This document shows positions 16,324 to 24,512 of a DNA stretch of 64,000 nucleotides, piece by piece (the stretch's first letter is position 1; each line of letters starts with the position of its first letter). The stretch lies in assembly GCA_965277075.1 (NCBI GenBank), contig OZ255707.1, positions 2,542,001 through 2,606,000 of the forward strand, given 5' to 3'. Position numbers and translations under genes: made by a program. The DNA comes from Lustribacter sp965277075 (GTDB lineage: Bacteria; Vulcanimicrobiota; Vulcanimicrobiia; Vulcanimicrobiales; Vulcanimicrobiaceae). The notes beneath the pieces are model-generated. The model saw only the letters and a list, made by a program, of their open reading frames with translations, ran no database searches and was not told the origin of the DNA.

Positions 16324-17646
16324 TCAGCGTACGTTGTGCGGCGTGCAGAAGCTGACGACGCTGCGGCGACCGTCCTTGTCGATGGCACGTACGCCGAAGG
16401 CGTAGCGGTCGCGGTTGTATCCCGGGATCGTCGCCGTCGCAACGTTACCGACGGCGCGTGCTCCGGTCCAGAGAATGTCGGTCGTTTTTCGCCACACAAT
16501 CTCATACCCGACGGCGCCCGGGACCGTGCCCCACTGCAAGGTCGCATCGTACGCAAGCTGCGCGCCGATCGGCTCGAGCGCGTTCTCCGGTCGCGCCGGT
16601 CCGAGCGCCGCCTCCGCAAGCGTTCCGATCAGCCCGCGCGTGACGCGCGCAAGATAGTCGAAATCTTCGTACTGTACGAGATCGCCGAACTGATGACCGT
16701 TCTCGACGCGGACGTCTTGATGCTGGTGATCGTAGTCTTCGCTTGCTTCGACAAAGCGAATCGCGGGGAAGGCGTGGTGTTGAAACGAGAGTTGGTCGCC
16801 GCCGCGCGAAATGCGATCGGCGCGCGCGATCAGATCGACGTGGAAGCCCGGCACGTACCGTTCGACCTGCTGTTTCGCAAAACGCGCGAGCTCGGCGCTC
16901 GGCGCATCCTCATCCGTGCCCAGCAGGGGAGCGTAAACGCGGACGTCATCGGGATGCGGAACACCGTCATGACCGCGCGACGCACCGATGATATCGCTGT
17001 TGAGATCGCCGGCGACCGGAATCGCGTTTGCCTGCAAGACGGCCGCGTGGTGTTCGGAGCCCCACAGGCCTTGTTCTTCGCCGTCGTACGTCGCAAAGAG
17101 AATCGTCGCCCCGAAGTGATGCGCGGCCATGACGCGCGCGGCTTCGAGCACCGCCGAAACCGCGGACGCGTTATCGTCGGCTCCGGGAGCATCCCGTGTC
17201 GCGTCGTTGCCGTCCGAGTTTCGGCTGTCGTAATGGCTCGAAATGACGTAGGTCCGACCGCTCGGGTCGTCGCCACGCAACGTCGCGACGACCGACGCTA
17301 GCTCGACGGCCCGCGGCGTGCGCGCCGTTTTCGGTTGCAGATATTCATCGAGGGCGACGGTCATGCGTCCCGAGCTGCTCCGCGCGATCGCGCGAAATTG
17401 TGCGGCGATCCAATCGCGCGCGACGAATACGCCGCGCGTTGTGCTGCGATCCGTCGCGAAGGTGTTGCGCGTTCCGAATGCGACGAGCCGCTCGTCGGTC
17501 GCGCGCAATCGCGCCGCCGAGACCGCCGCCGCGAGTTGCGCGACCGCCGGATCGGGCGGCGCGGCCGGCGCTACCTCGTCGGCCGGAGCAGCACCGGGTG
17601 CAAGCAGTTGGACGGCGACGAGCGCAATCGCGAGAGCGTTGCGCAT
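16324..17646 (-). CDS. Secreted M28-family metallopeptidase
   Basis: The 440-residue protein has a signal peptide (ALAIALVAVQLLAPGAAPADE). The M28 zinc-peptidase core shows all expected ligands: His in VISSHYDSR, bridging Asp in GADDNASAVS, Glu-Glu in YDGEEQGLWGS, Asp in GDLNSDIIG and His in EDYDHQHQD. About 80 C-terminal residues (LEPIGAQLAYDATLQW..YNRDRYAFGVRAIDKDG) look like a fibronectin type III-like beta-sandwich. It is an exported aminopeptidase. The start is 3 bases after the LigB stop, so it may be transcribed with the LigAB pair. The 3' end abuts the repeat array. Confidence 0.92.
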   Translation of the reverse strand: MRNALAIALVAVQLLAPGAAPADEVAPAAPPDPAVAQLAAAVSAARLRATDERLVAFGTRNTFATDRSTTRGVFVARDWIAAQFRAIARSSSGRMTVALDEYLQPKTARTPRAVELASVVATLRGDDPSGRTYVISSHYDSRNSDGNDATRDAPGADDNASAVSAVLEAARVMAAHHFGATILFATYDGEEQGLWGSEHHAAVLQANAIPVAGDLNSDIIGASRGHDGVPHPDDVRVYAPLLGTDEDAPSAELARFAKQQVERYVPGFHVDLIARADRISRGGDQLSFQHHAFPAIRFVEASEDYDHQHQDVRVENGHQFGDLVQYEDFDYLARVTRGLIGTLAEAALGPARPENALEPIGAQLAYDATLQWGTVPGAVGYEIVWRKTTDILWTGARAVGNVATATIPGYNRDRYAFGVRAIDKDGRRSVVSFCTPHNVR

Positions 17647-17649
17647 GGC

Positions 17650-18510
17650 TCAGCGGTGCGTTTCTTGTCGCGCGTCTGCAATCCCGCGCGGCGCCTCGTC
17701 AACGTCGAAGAGCATCATGCCGACGCCGGTCGCCCACGGCACGACCTCTTCGTAAGCGAGGACGCGGCCCGTGGCACCGCGCAGCGCGCCTTGCAACGCG
17801 ATCCACGCGAGCAACTCGAACGCGCCGGCGCCCGCGTCGGCGAACTCGCGGCGCGTGTAGGTGCGCAATGCCGCTTCGTCGCCGCGCGCCATGCGGTCGA
17901 GAAAGACGTCGTCAAACGCACGATCGATGATGCCGTGATTGCGCTCGCCGGGATCGTGCGAGAGGCCGCCCGTCGCTAGAATACCGACTCGGCGGCGGGA
18001 CCGCCGCGCGACGTCGCCGATGATGCGGCCGAAGGCAAAACAGCGATCGGCACTCGGCTGCGGGGCCGCCAGCGTGTTGAAGATGACGGGAACCACCGGG
18101 ATCGTGTGTTCCGGCAAGATGAGGTGCAACGGGATCATCGTGCCGTGATCGAATTGCAGTTCGTGCGCGAAGCTGGGCTCGACGCCGTTGTCGTAGGCGG
18201 CGTCGATCAGGCTTGTCGCGAGCTCCGCGTCGCCCGGGATCTCCACCGTATCGATGCGCAGAAACGGTTCGATCGGTCCGTGATACTGCTCGGCGCGTCC
18301 GACGCAGAACGCGCCGATGTGATCGAGAAAGAAGTTCGCCCAATGTTCCGACGTCAGAACGATCAGACTGTCGAGCTGCGCGGCTGCGCACGCGCGCCGC
18401 ATCTCGTCGAACGCGCCGAACACCGTCGCGCGTTGCGCCTCGGGCGCGGCTTCGGTCCAGGCGGTGATGCCCGGCGCGTGGCTGGTCGCCGCCGCGAAGA
18501 CGATCGGCAT
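17650..18510 (-). CDS. LigB-type extradiol dioxygenase catalytic subunit
   Basis: The 286-residue protein is a class III extradiol dioxygenase (LigB/AMMECR1-associated fold). Candidate Fe(II) ligands and catalytic His are visible: His in FAAATSHAPGI (about residue 11), His in VLTSEHWANFF (about 56), plus the conserved FDHGTMIPLHLI and LATGGLSHDPG motifs. Such enzymes cleave catechols such as protocatechuate or gallate next to the ring hydroxyls. The ATG overlaps the TGA of the LigA-type gene (TGATG), so the subunits are coupled. A second LigAB pair lies at 34499-35618. The true aromatic substrate is unknown. Confidence 0.9.
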   Translation of the reverse strand: MPIVFAAATSHAPGITAWTEAAPEAQRATVFGAFDEMRRACAAAQLDSLIVLTSEHWANFFLDHIGAFCVGRAEQYHGPIEPFLRIDTVEIPGDAELATSLIDAAYDNGVEPSFAHELQFDHGTMIPLHLILPEHTIPVVPVIFNTLAAPQPSADRCFAFGRIIGDVARRSRRRVGILATGGLSHDPGERNHGIIDRAFDDVFLDRMARGDEAALRTYTRREFADAGAGAFELLAWIALQGALRGATGRVLAYEEVVPWATGVGMMLFDVDEAPRGIADARQETHR

Positions 18511-18764
18511 CAGCGCTCTCCGCGAATCGCGCGCAAGTAATCGGGTTCGGGCATCCGATGGATGATCGTGAACGGTCGCAGCAACAAGCCGTGAACGCCC
18601 ATCGCATAGAGCCTCCCGACGTCGAACGCGAGCACCGCGCGCCGCTCGTCGTCGCTGAGCGGATAGGATTCGACGAACGCCTCCTTCGAGGCGAAGTAGG
18701 CGTCGCGCCGCGCGGGAACGCGATTGACGTCACGAATCATTTTTTGCAATTGATAGACGCTCAT
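18510..18764 (-). CDS. LigA-type small subunit of extradiol dioxygenase
   Basis: The 84-residue protein MSVYQLQKMIRDVNRVPARR matches the alpha subunit of protocatechuate 4,5-dioxygenase-type enzymes, which cap the active site of LigB. The LSDDERRAVLAFDVGRLYAMGVHGLLLRPF stretch is the hallmark of the family. The ATG at 18764 is preferred to upstream codons because family members start with MSVYxLQK. It is immediately upstream of and overlapping LigB, and both diverge from the E2-E1 fusion gene 86 bases away. Confidence 0.88.
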   Translation of the reverse strand: MSVYQLQKMIRDVNRVPARRDAYFASKEAFVESYPLSDDERRAVLAFDVGRLYAMGVHGLLLRPFTIIHRMPEPDYLRAIRGER

Positions 18765-18850
18765 GCGTGTGCGACTCTCGTCCGGCAGGCCGATTTTTCC
18801 TCGAAACCCAAAACTTATAGTAGCGAAATGAACAATTGCGGAGTGAGTAC

Positions 18851-21800
18851 GTGCTCGATTCACTGGTGAAGGTAACCCTCCCGGAGATGGGGGAGTCGGT
18901 AACCGAAGGCTCGATCGTCGAGTGGCGGAAAAAGGTCGGGCAGTGGGTCGATGAAGGCGAGACGCTCGTCGACGTGACGACGGACAAAGTGGACGTCGAA
19001 GTGCCGTCTACTGCAGCGGGAGTGATCGCCGCGATCCACGGCGGCGAGGGTGATACGATCGCTGTCGGAGCCGTTCTCGTTGAGATCGACACGAGCGCCG
19101 CGAAGCCCGACGGTGCCGCCCCGGCCCCCGCGCCGCCTGCAAAACCGGCCGCCGGCACCGAACCGACCCTCGTCACGCCGGCCGGTTACGGCTCGGCCGG
19201 CAACGGAACGGCTCCGGCCGAGAAACACGGCAACGGCTCAGGGGCACTCGCCGGTGTCGTCTCGCACCACGCGCAGCGGCTCGTCGACCGGCTGCACCTC
19301 GACCCGTCGTCGCTCAAGGGCACCGGCCCGAACGGCCTGATCCTGCGCGAAGACGTCGAAGCGGCGCTCGCCGGCGGCAAGATCGCTCCGGCTCCTGACG
19401 GCACGTCCAAGGTCGCCAACGGCGCGGTGAACGGTGGCGCGCCGCCCGTCCAGTATCCGCCCGTATCCGCACAAACAACCGTCGTCGACATCAAAGGCTC
19501 GGCGGCGACGCTGGCCACTTACATGGACCAGTCGACGTCGATCCCGACGGCGACGTCATTCCGGACGATCTCTGTCGGTACGCTCGAATCGCGCCGGGCC
19601 GAACTCAACGCCGGTATCAAGGGCGCCGGTCGCAGCGAGAAGATCTCGTTCACGCACATCATCGCGTTTGCGCTCGCGCAAGCCGCTCGCGAGCAGCCCG
19701 GCATGACCGCGGCGTTCCGCCGCGAGGGTACGAAGCCGCAGCGGGTCGAGGCCGGCATCCACCTCGGTTTGGCCGTCGACTCGACGCGGAAAGACGGTTC
19801 GCGCGCGCTCGTCGTGCCGGTGATCAAGAATGCCGGTTCACTCGACTTCGTCGGGTTTCGACTCGCCTACGACGATCTCGTCGTCAAAGCGCGCGACGCG
19901 AAACTCTCGGTCGAAGAACAGACCGGTGCAACGTTCACGTTGACGAATCCGGGCGGCATCGGCACGATCGCCTCGGTACCGCGTTTGATGGTCGGGCAAG
20001 GGACGATCATCGCCGCCGGCGCGATTGCCTTTCCGCCGGGTTTCGCGCACGCGCCCGACTCGACGCTCAAGTCACTCGGGATCGAGAAAGTCATGACGAT
20101 GACGTCGACGTACGATCATCGCATCATCCAAGGCGCGCAGTCGGGCGAATTCCTCAAGCGCGTCGATGAATTGCTCAACGGTGCCGACGGCTTCTACGAA
20201 AACATGTTCGGCGCGTTCAACCTCAGCGCGGCCGTTCGCGGTGAAGGCGTGAAGTCGAGTACGATCGTGCCGTCGTTCGCACCGCCGGCTCGTCCGATCC
20301 CCGCGTCGGGCGAAAGCTCCGCAACGCCGTCGGACGAGATGCTGCGCGGTATCGCGGGCGGTTCGGCGCTCGTCTCCGCGTATCGACGTCACGGACACCT
20401 CGCCGCGGCCCTCGATCCGCTGGAAACGACGCCGCCCAGCGATCCGTCGCTGGAACCTGCGACGTACAACCTCACCGCGTCCATGATGAATTCGGTCCCG
20501 GCATCGGTGCTGCGCGTCAAAGTGCCCGGCACGACGCTGGCCGAGGTACTGCCGAACCTGCGCAACGTCTACAGCGGCACGATCGCCTACGAAATCGAGC
20601 ACATCTCGAACGTCGAACAGCGCGAGTGGCTGCGCGAGTACATCGAAGGTTCGATGCACCGCCGCGAACTCACGCCGCAGCGCAAAGTCGAAGTGCTGCA
20701 ACGTCTCACCAAGGTCGAGACGATGGAGCGCTACTTCCGCAAACAGTTCATGTCGCAGAAGACCTTCTCGATCGAAGGCCTCGACGTGATGGTGCCGATG
20801 CTCGAAGAAACGATCTCGATGCTGGCGGAAGACGGCACGCAGACCGCCGTCATCGGCATGGCGCATCGCGGACGCCTCTCGACGATCGCGCACGTCGTCA
20901 ATCGTCCGTACGAAGAGTTGCTCGCCGAATTCGAAGCGGGCGCGATGAAGACGGCCGAGCCCGATTTTGACGAAGCCGACGTCACCGGGGACGTGAAGTA
21001 TCATCACGGTGCGCAGGGCACCTACATCACGCCGATCGGCACGAAGATCACGATCGAACTGGCGAACAATCCCTCCCATCTCGAGGCCGTTGACGGCGTC
21101 GTCGAAGGTATGACGCGTTGTCTGCAAACCGATCAAACGACCAACCCGCCGACGTTCGATCCACAGATCGCGGCGCCGATCCTCATTCACGGCGATGCGG
21201 CGTTTGCGGCGCAAGGCGTCGTCGCGGAAGTCCTCAACCTTCAAGCGATTGCGGGCTATCAAACCGGCGGCACGATTCACATCATCTCGAACAATCAGGT
21301 CGGGTTCACGACCGATCCGATGGAAGGCCGCTCGACGCGCTACGCATCGGATTTGGCGAAGGGCTACGATCTGCCGATCGTGCACGTCAACGCCGACGAC
21401 GTCGAAGCGTGTATCGCGGCCGTGCATCTCTCGATCGATTATCGTCGCAAATTCGGGCGCGATGTGCTTATCGATCTGATCGGCTATCGACGGTTTGGTC
21501 ACAACGAACAGGACGAACCGGCGTACACGCAACCGAAGATGTACGAAACCATCAAGTCGCATCCGACCGTGCGCGAACTCTTTGCCGCGCGGCTTGTCGC
21601 ACAGGGCGTGCTGACCACCGAACAGGTGACCGCGATGCAAGACGCCGCGACGGCGCGGATGGTCGAAGCGCATCGCAACGTCAAGGAACAGGGCGCACCG
21701 AAGCTGATCTCGCTCAAATCGAAGAGCGGTTCGGTCGAAGTCAACGCGCAGACCGGCGTCGAGAAGGCCAAGCTATTGCGGTGGTCCGACGCGCTGATTG

Positions 21801-22927
21801 CAACGCCCGACGGCTTCACGCCGAACAAGAAGCTGGCGGCGCAATTTGCGAAGCGCAAGGCGGCGCTCCAACTCGAAGGCGAGATCGATTGGGCGCTCGC
21901 CGAGGGGCTCGCCTTCGCGTCGTTGCTCAGCGAAGGCACGCCCGTGCGCTTCACCGGTCAAGACACCGAGCGCGGCACGTTTAGCCATCGGCACGCCGTG
22001 CTGCACGATGCGAACACGAACCAGAAGTACGTTCCGCTCCAGCATCTCGACGGCGCGAAAGCATCGTTCGAAATTCACAACTCGCCGCTCTCGGAATACG
22101 CCTGCTTGGGCTTCGAGTACGGATACTCGAGCGAAAATCCCGACGCGATGGTGCTTTGGGAAGCGCAATTCGGCGACTTCAACAACGGCGCGCAGATCAT
22201 CATCGATCAGTTCATCTCCGCCGGCGCGGCGAAGTGGGGCCAAGCCACGCGTCTGACGATGCTCCTGCCGCATGGGTACGAGGGTGCGGGCCCGGAACAT
22301 TCGAGTGCGCGGCTCGAGCGTTTTCTCTCGCTCTCGGCCGAGGGGAACATTCGTATCGCAAACTGCTCAACCGCCACGCAGTATTTCCACCTCTTGCGCG
22401 CACAGGCGAAAGCCGAGCAGGCATTCCCGCTGGTAATTATGACGCCGAAGTCGTTGTTGCGTAATCGTGCGGCGTACGGGACGCTCGACGCGCTGACGAC
22501 CGGCACGTTCCGCGACGTCATCGACGATGCACGGCACGCTGCCGGCGTCGACCGCGACAACGTCGAGCGCCTGTTGCTCTGCAGCGGCAAGATGTTTTAC
22601 GATCTCACGCTCAGCCCGGTGTACGCGCAAGCGAACAAGACGGCGGTCGCGCGTGTCGAGCTGCTTTCACCGCTACCGGCCGAAGCGATCCTCGACCTGA
22701 TCGCCGGCTATCCGAACCTCAAGCACGTCGTGTGGGTGCAAGAAGAGCCGATGAACATGGGCGCGCGGGCCCATGTGCGGCGCCGGCTGACGCGGCTCTT
22801 GCCGAAGCATCTCGACGACATCGAGTACATCGGCCGTTCGTATCGTGCGAGCCCGTCCGAAGGCTACCCGGGCGCGCATGTCGTCGAGCAGGAGCGCATC
22901 GTGCGCGAGGCGCTCGCCGAAAGCTAG
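18851..22927 (+). CDS. kgd: 2-oxoglutarate dehydrogenase E2-E1 fusion with lipoyl and E3-binding domains (Kgd-like)
   Basis: The 1358-residue TCA-cycle enzyme joins domains in this order: lipoyl domain (about 4-78, lipoyl Lys46 in VTTDKVDVE), Ala/Pro-rich linker, peripheral subunit-binding domain (about 136-172, HHAQRLVDRLHLDPSSLKGTG), E2 acyltransferase (about 210-440, with TYDHRIIQGAQSG) and thiamine-dependent E1 (about 488-1358, with GDAAFAAQGVVAEVLNLQ and NNQVGFTT). Actinobacterial Kgd fuses only E2 core and E1, without lipoyl or E3-binding domains. The DHRIIQ motif, with Gln replacing the usual Asp, matches Kgd. GTG at 18851 was chosen because GGAG lies 7-8 bases upstream. E3 would have to come from elsewhere. 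Confidence 0.93.
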   Translation: MLDSLVKVTLPEMGESVTEGSIVEWRKKVGQWVDEGETLVDVTTDKVDVEVPSTAAGVIAAIHGGEGDTIAVGAVLVEIDTSAAKPDGAAPAPAPPAKPAAGTEPTLVTPAGYGSAGNGTAPAEKHGNGSGALAGVVSHHAQRLVDRLHLDPSSLKGTGPNGLILREDVEAALAGGKIAPAPDGTSKVANGAVNGGAPPVQYPPVSAQTTVVDIKGSAATLATYMDQSTSIPTATSFRTISVGTLESRRAELNAGIKGAGRSEKISFTHIIAFALAQAAREQPGMTAAFRREGTKPQRVEAGIHLGLAVDSTRKDGSRALVVPVIKNAGSLDFVGFRLAYDDLVVKARDAKLSVEEQTGATFTLTNPGGIGTIASVPRLMVGQGTIIAAGAIAFPPGFAHAPDSTLKSLGIEKVMTMTSTYDHRIIQGAQSGEFLKRVDELLNGADGFYENMFGAFNLSAAVRGEGVKSSTIVPSFAPPARPIPASGESSATPSDEMLRGIAGGSALVSAYRRHGHLAAALDPLETTPPSDPSLEPATYNLTASMMNSVPASVLRVKVPGTTLAEVLPNLRNVYSGTIAYEIEHISNVEQREWLREYIEGSMHRRELTPQRKVEVLQRLTKVETMERYFRKQFMSQKTFSIEGLDVMVPMLEETISMLAEDGTQTAVIGMAHRGRLSTIAHVVNRPYEELLAEFEAGAMKTAEPDFDEADVTGDVKYHHGAQGTYITPIGTKITIELANNPSHLEAVDGVVEGMTRCLQTDQTTNPPTFDPQIAAPILIHGDAAFAAQGVVAEVLNLQAIAGYQTGGTIHIISNNQVGFTTDPMEGRSTRYASDLAKGYDLPIVHVNADDVEACIAAVHLSIDYRRKFGRDVLIDLIGYRRFGHNEQDEPAYTQPKMYETIKSHPTVRELFAARLVAQGVLTTEQVTAMQDAATARMVEAHRNVKEQGAPKLISLKSKSGSVEVNAQTGVEKAKLLRWSDALIATPDGFTPNKKLAAQFAKRKAALQLEGEIDWALAEGLAFASLLSEGTPVRFTGQDTERGTFSHRHAVLHDANTNQKYVPLQHLDGAKASFEIHNSPLSEYACLGFEYGYSSENPDAMVLWEAQFGDFNNGAQIIIDQFISAGAAKWGQATRLTMLLPHGYEGAGPEHSSARLERFLSLSAEGNIRIANCSTATQYFHLLRAQAKAEQAFPLVIMTPKSLLRNRAAYGTLDALTTGTFRDVIDDARHAAGVDRDNVERLLLCSGKMFYDLTLSPVYAQANKTAVARVELLSPLPAEAILDLIAGYPNLKHVVWVQEEPMNMGARAHVRRRLTRLLPKHLDDIEYIGRSYRASPSEGYPGAHVVEQERIVREALAES

Positions 22928-22937
22928 AAGGTCGGTC

Positions 22938-23255
22938 CTAGTAGGATTTGGGGCTGCCGCTCGGACTGGGCCCGGGGCTCGCGCTCGATCCGGTGAGCGG
23001 GACTTGCGTATCGGAACCGGTCGGACCGGTTGTCGTGCCGTTCGGCGGCTGACCGGCGCTCGGCATCTGGCCGCTTCCTGTTGTCGGTGCGTTCCCGCCG
23101 GAAGAACCCGGGGTGCTCGACCCGGTGCGAGGTGACGTCGGGCCGGTGCTACCCGGGGCGCCGGCACTGCCCGGGCTGGTTTGCGCGCTGGCGAGGCCGG
23201 CGGCTCCAACCGAGAGTACGGCTGTCGCCAAAGCGACTTTGATCATATTTGTCAT
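22938..23255 (-). CDS. Small secreted Gly/Ser/Pro/Thr-rich low-complexity protein
   Basis: The 105-residue protein has a convincing Sec signal peptide (MIKVALATAVLSVGAAGLASAQ). About 80 residues of low-complexity Gly, Ser, Pro and Thr follow, with no Cys, no fold signature and an end at SPSGSPKSY. It is probably exported and disordered. I recognise no family. It lies 46 bases downstream of the CheY-like gene on the same strand and converges on the E2-E1 fusion gene. Confidence 0.7.
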   Translation of the reverse strand: MTNMIKVALATAVLSVGAAGLASAQTSPGSAGAPGSTGPTSPRTGSSTPGSSGGNAPTTGSGQMPSAGQPPNGTTTGPTGSDTQVPLTGSSASPGPSPSGSPKSY

Positions 23256-23301
23256 GCATGTACGTTCGCCGCTCGCGAGAGAGGATAAACCTGCACGCTT
23301 C

Positions 23302-23673
23302 CTAGGCAGTAAGGGCGGCGTTGACCGTTTGCAGCAACTTCTCCGGCGTGAACGGCTTCGTTACGTAGCCGCGGGCGCCGAGTTTGAGCAAGTTCACGAC
23401 GATGTGCGTGTCGCTCGTCGAGGAACAGACGACGACGCGAGCGTTGGGGTCGATTTGCAGGATGCCGCGGATGGCCGTGGTCCCGTCGATGCCATCCATC
23501 GTGAGGTCCATGATGACGATGTCCGGGCGGATTTTGAAGTAGCTTTGGATCGCTTCAGCCCCGTTGCTGGCTTCGATGACGTCAAAGCTGGCTTCGCGCA
23601 TGATGCGGCTGACGATCATTCGCATGATCGACGTGTCGTCGACAACGAGCGCGCGTCGCTCCCCTTCCGCCAC
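23302..23673 (-). CDS. Single-domain CheY-like response regulator
   Basis: The 123-residue protein is a stand-alone receiver domain. Acidic residues VVDDTS (about 11-14), phospho-acceptor Asp56 in IVIMDLTMD, Ser/Thr switch VVCSSTSD (about 82-88) and Lys106 in YVTKPF are all present, as is the CheY-type MREASFDVIEASNGAEA helix. There is no output domain, so it acts through protein contacts or a phosphorelay. No kinase gene is nearby. The GTG start lies two bases after the stop of the LOG-family gene, suggesting co-transcription. Confidence 0.92.
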   Translation of the reverse strand: MAEGERRALVVDDTSIMRMIVSRIMREASFDVIEASNGAEAIQSYFKIRPDIVIMDLTMDGIDGTTAIRGILQIDPNARVVVCSSTSDTHIVVNLLKLGARGYVTKPFTPEKLLQTVNAALTA

Positions 23674-23675
23674 AT

Positions 23676-24224
23676 CTACCTTTCACGCGGATGTACGGCC
23701 AGCGTAGCGAGGATCTCATCGACGGACGCTACAACCCGTACAATTTTGCGATTGTCCTCGCTGATAAACCCTGCGCTTACGCCCCGGTCGAACATGGCGA
23801 CAAGAGGGTCGTAGTACCCACTGAGATTTGCAAGAAGGCAAGGCTTCTGCTGAATGCCGAGTTGCACCCACGTGACGACCTCGCAAAATTCCTCGAACGT
23901 TCCGAATCCGCCCGGCAGCGCGATGAAGCCGTCCGAGAGTTCCGCCATCAAGGCTTTGCGTTCGTGCATCGACTCGACGACGCGCAGCTCCGTGATTCGC
24001 GCATTGGCGACCTCGCGCGCCGCGAGCGCCCGCGGTATGACGCCGATCACCTTGCCGCCCCCAGCCATGACCGCGTCGGCGAGGGCGCCCATCAATCCGA
24101 CGCGGCCGCCGCCGTAGACCAGGTCGACGTCGTGCTCCGCGAACGCGCGTCCAAGTGCGGTCGCGGCCGCGACGTAGTGAGCGCCGAAGCCCGGAGACGA
24201 GCCGCAAAAGACGCACCAGCGCAC
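23676..24224 (-). CDS. LOG-family (TIGR00730) Rossmann-fold protein, putative nucleoside 5'-monophosphate phosphoribohydrolase
   Basis: The 182-residue protein carries both LOG signatures: VYGGGRVGLMGALADAVMAGGGKVIGVIP (about 35-65) and the active-site motif PGGFGTFEEF (about 106-115). It starts with CVFCGSSPG, as in the family. LOG proteins release free cytokinin-like bases or hydrolyse other nucleoside 5'-monophosphates at the N-glycosidic bond. It sits in a tight minus-strand cluster of KamA, ABM, LOG and CheY genes with gaps of 2-3 bases. No cytokinin synthase gene is adjacent, so a general nucleotide role is likelier. Confidence 0.92.
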   Translation of the reverse strand: MRWCVFCGSSPGFGAHYVAAATALGRAFAEHDVDLVYGGGRVGLMGALADAVMAGGGKVIGVIPRALAAREVANARITELRVVESMHERKALMAELSDGFIALPGGFGTFEEFCEVVTWVQLGIQQKPCLLANLSGYYDPLVAMFDRGVSAGFISEDNRKIVRVVASVDEILATLAVHPRER

Positions 24225-24227
24225 GGG

Positions 24228-24512
24228 TTACACCAAGCGGCAGCGGTGCCCGATCCGCTCCTTCGCCAGCGGGCGAATGCCGTTGACCCCGAGTCGCGTA
24301 AAGTGCTCCTCGGCGTAATGCGTTTCGAGCGCTGCTTGATCGCGCCACACTTCGTGAAGAACGAATACCGCCGGATCGTCGATGCCGCGCGCGACGTCGT
24401 AGCTGACGCAGCCGGGTTCGGCGCGTGAGCGGTCGCGCAACTCGACCAGAAGCTTCTCCGCTTCGTCGGCGCGCTCGATCGGAAACGTATAGACGACTTC
24501 GTTAAGCAACAT
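24228..24512 (-). CDS. Antibiotic biosynthesis monooxygenase (ABM) domain protein
   Basis: The 94-residue protein has the single ferredoxin-like ABM fold: MLLNEVVYTFPIERADEAEKL, then EPGCVSYDVARGIDDPAVFVLHEVWRDQAALETHYAEEHF. The EVWxDxxALExH motif is diagnostic. Relatives are cofactor-free quinol monooxygenases or heme-degrading enzymes and usually work as dimers. The ATG at 24512 overlaps the end of kamA by 11 bases; an ATG at 24530 would also work but lies deeper inside kamA. Confidence 0.86.
   Translation of the reverse strand: MLLNEVVYTFPIERADEAEKLLVELRDRSRAEPGCVSYDVARGIDDPAVFVLHEVWRDQAALETHYAEEHFTRLGVNGIRPLAKERIGHRCRLV

Noticed and set aside
16216..17301. 361-codon plus-strand frame over the M28 peptidase
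   Set aside because: It is a shadow: the minus strand has a signal peptide and all five zinc-ligand motifs of an M28 peptidase.
20072..21673. 533-codon open frame antisense to the E2-E1 fusion gene
   Set aside because: It is His/Arg/Asp-rich with no motif, lies wholly opposite a strongly supported gene, and is the usual shadow of high-GC codon bias.
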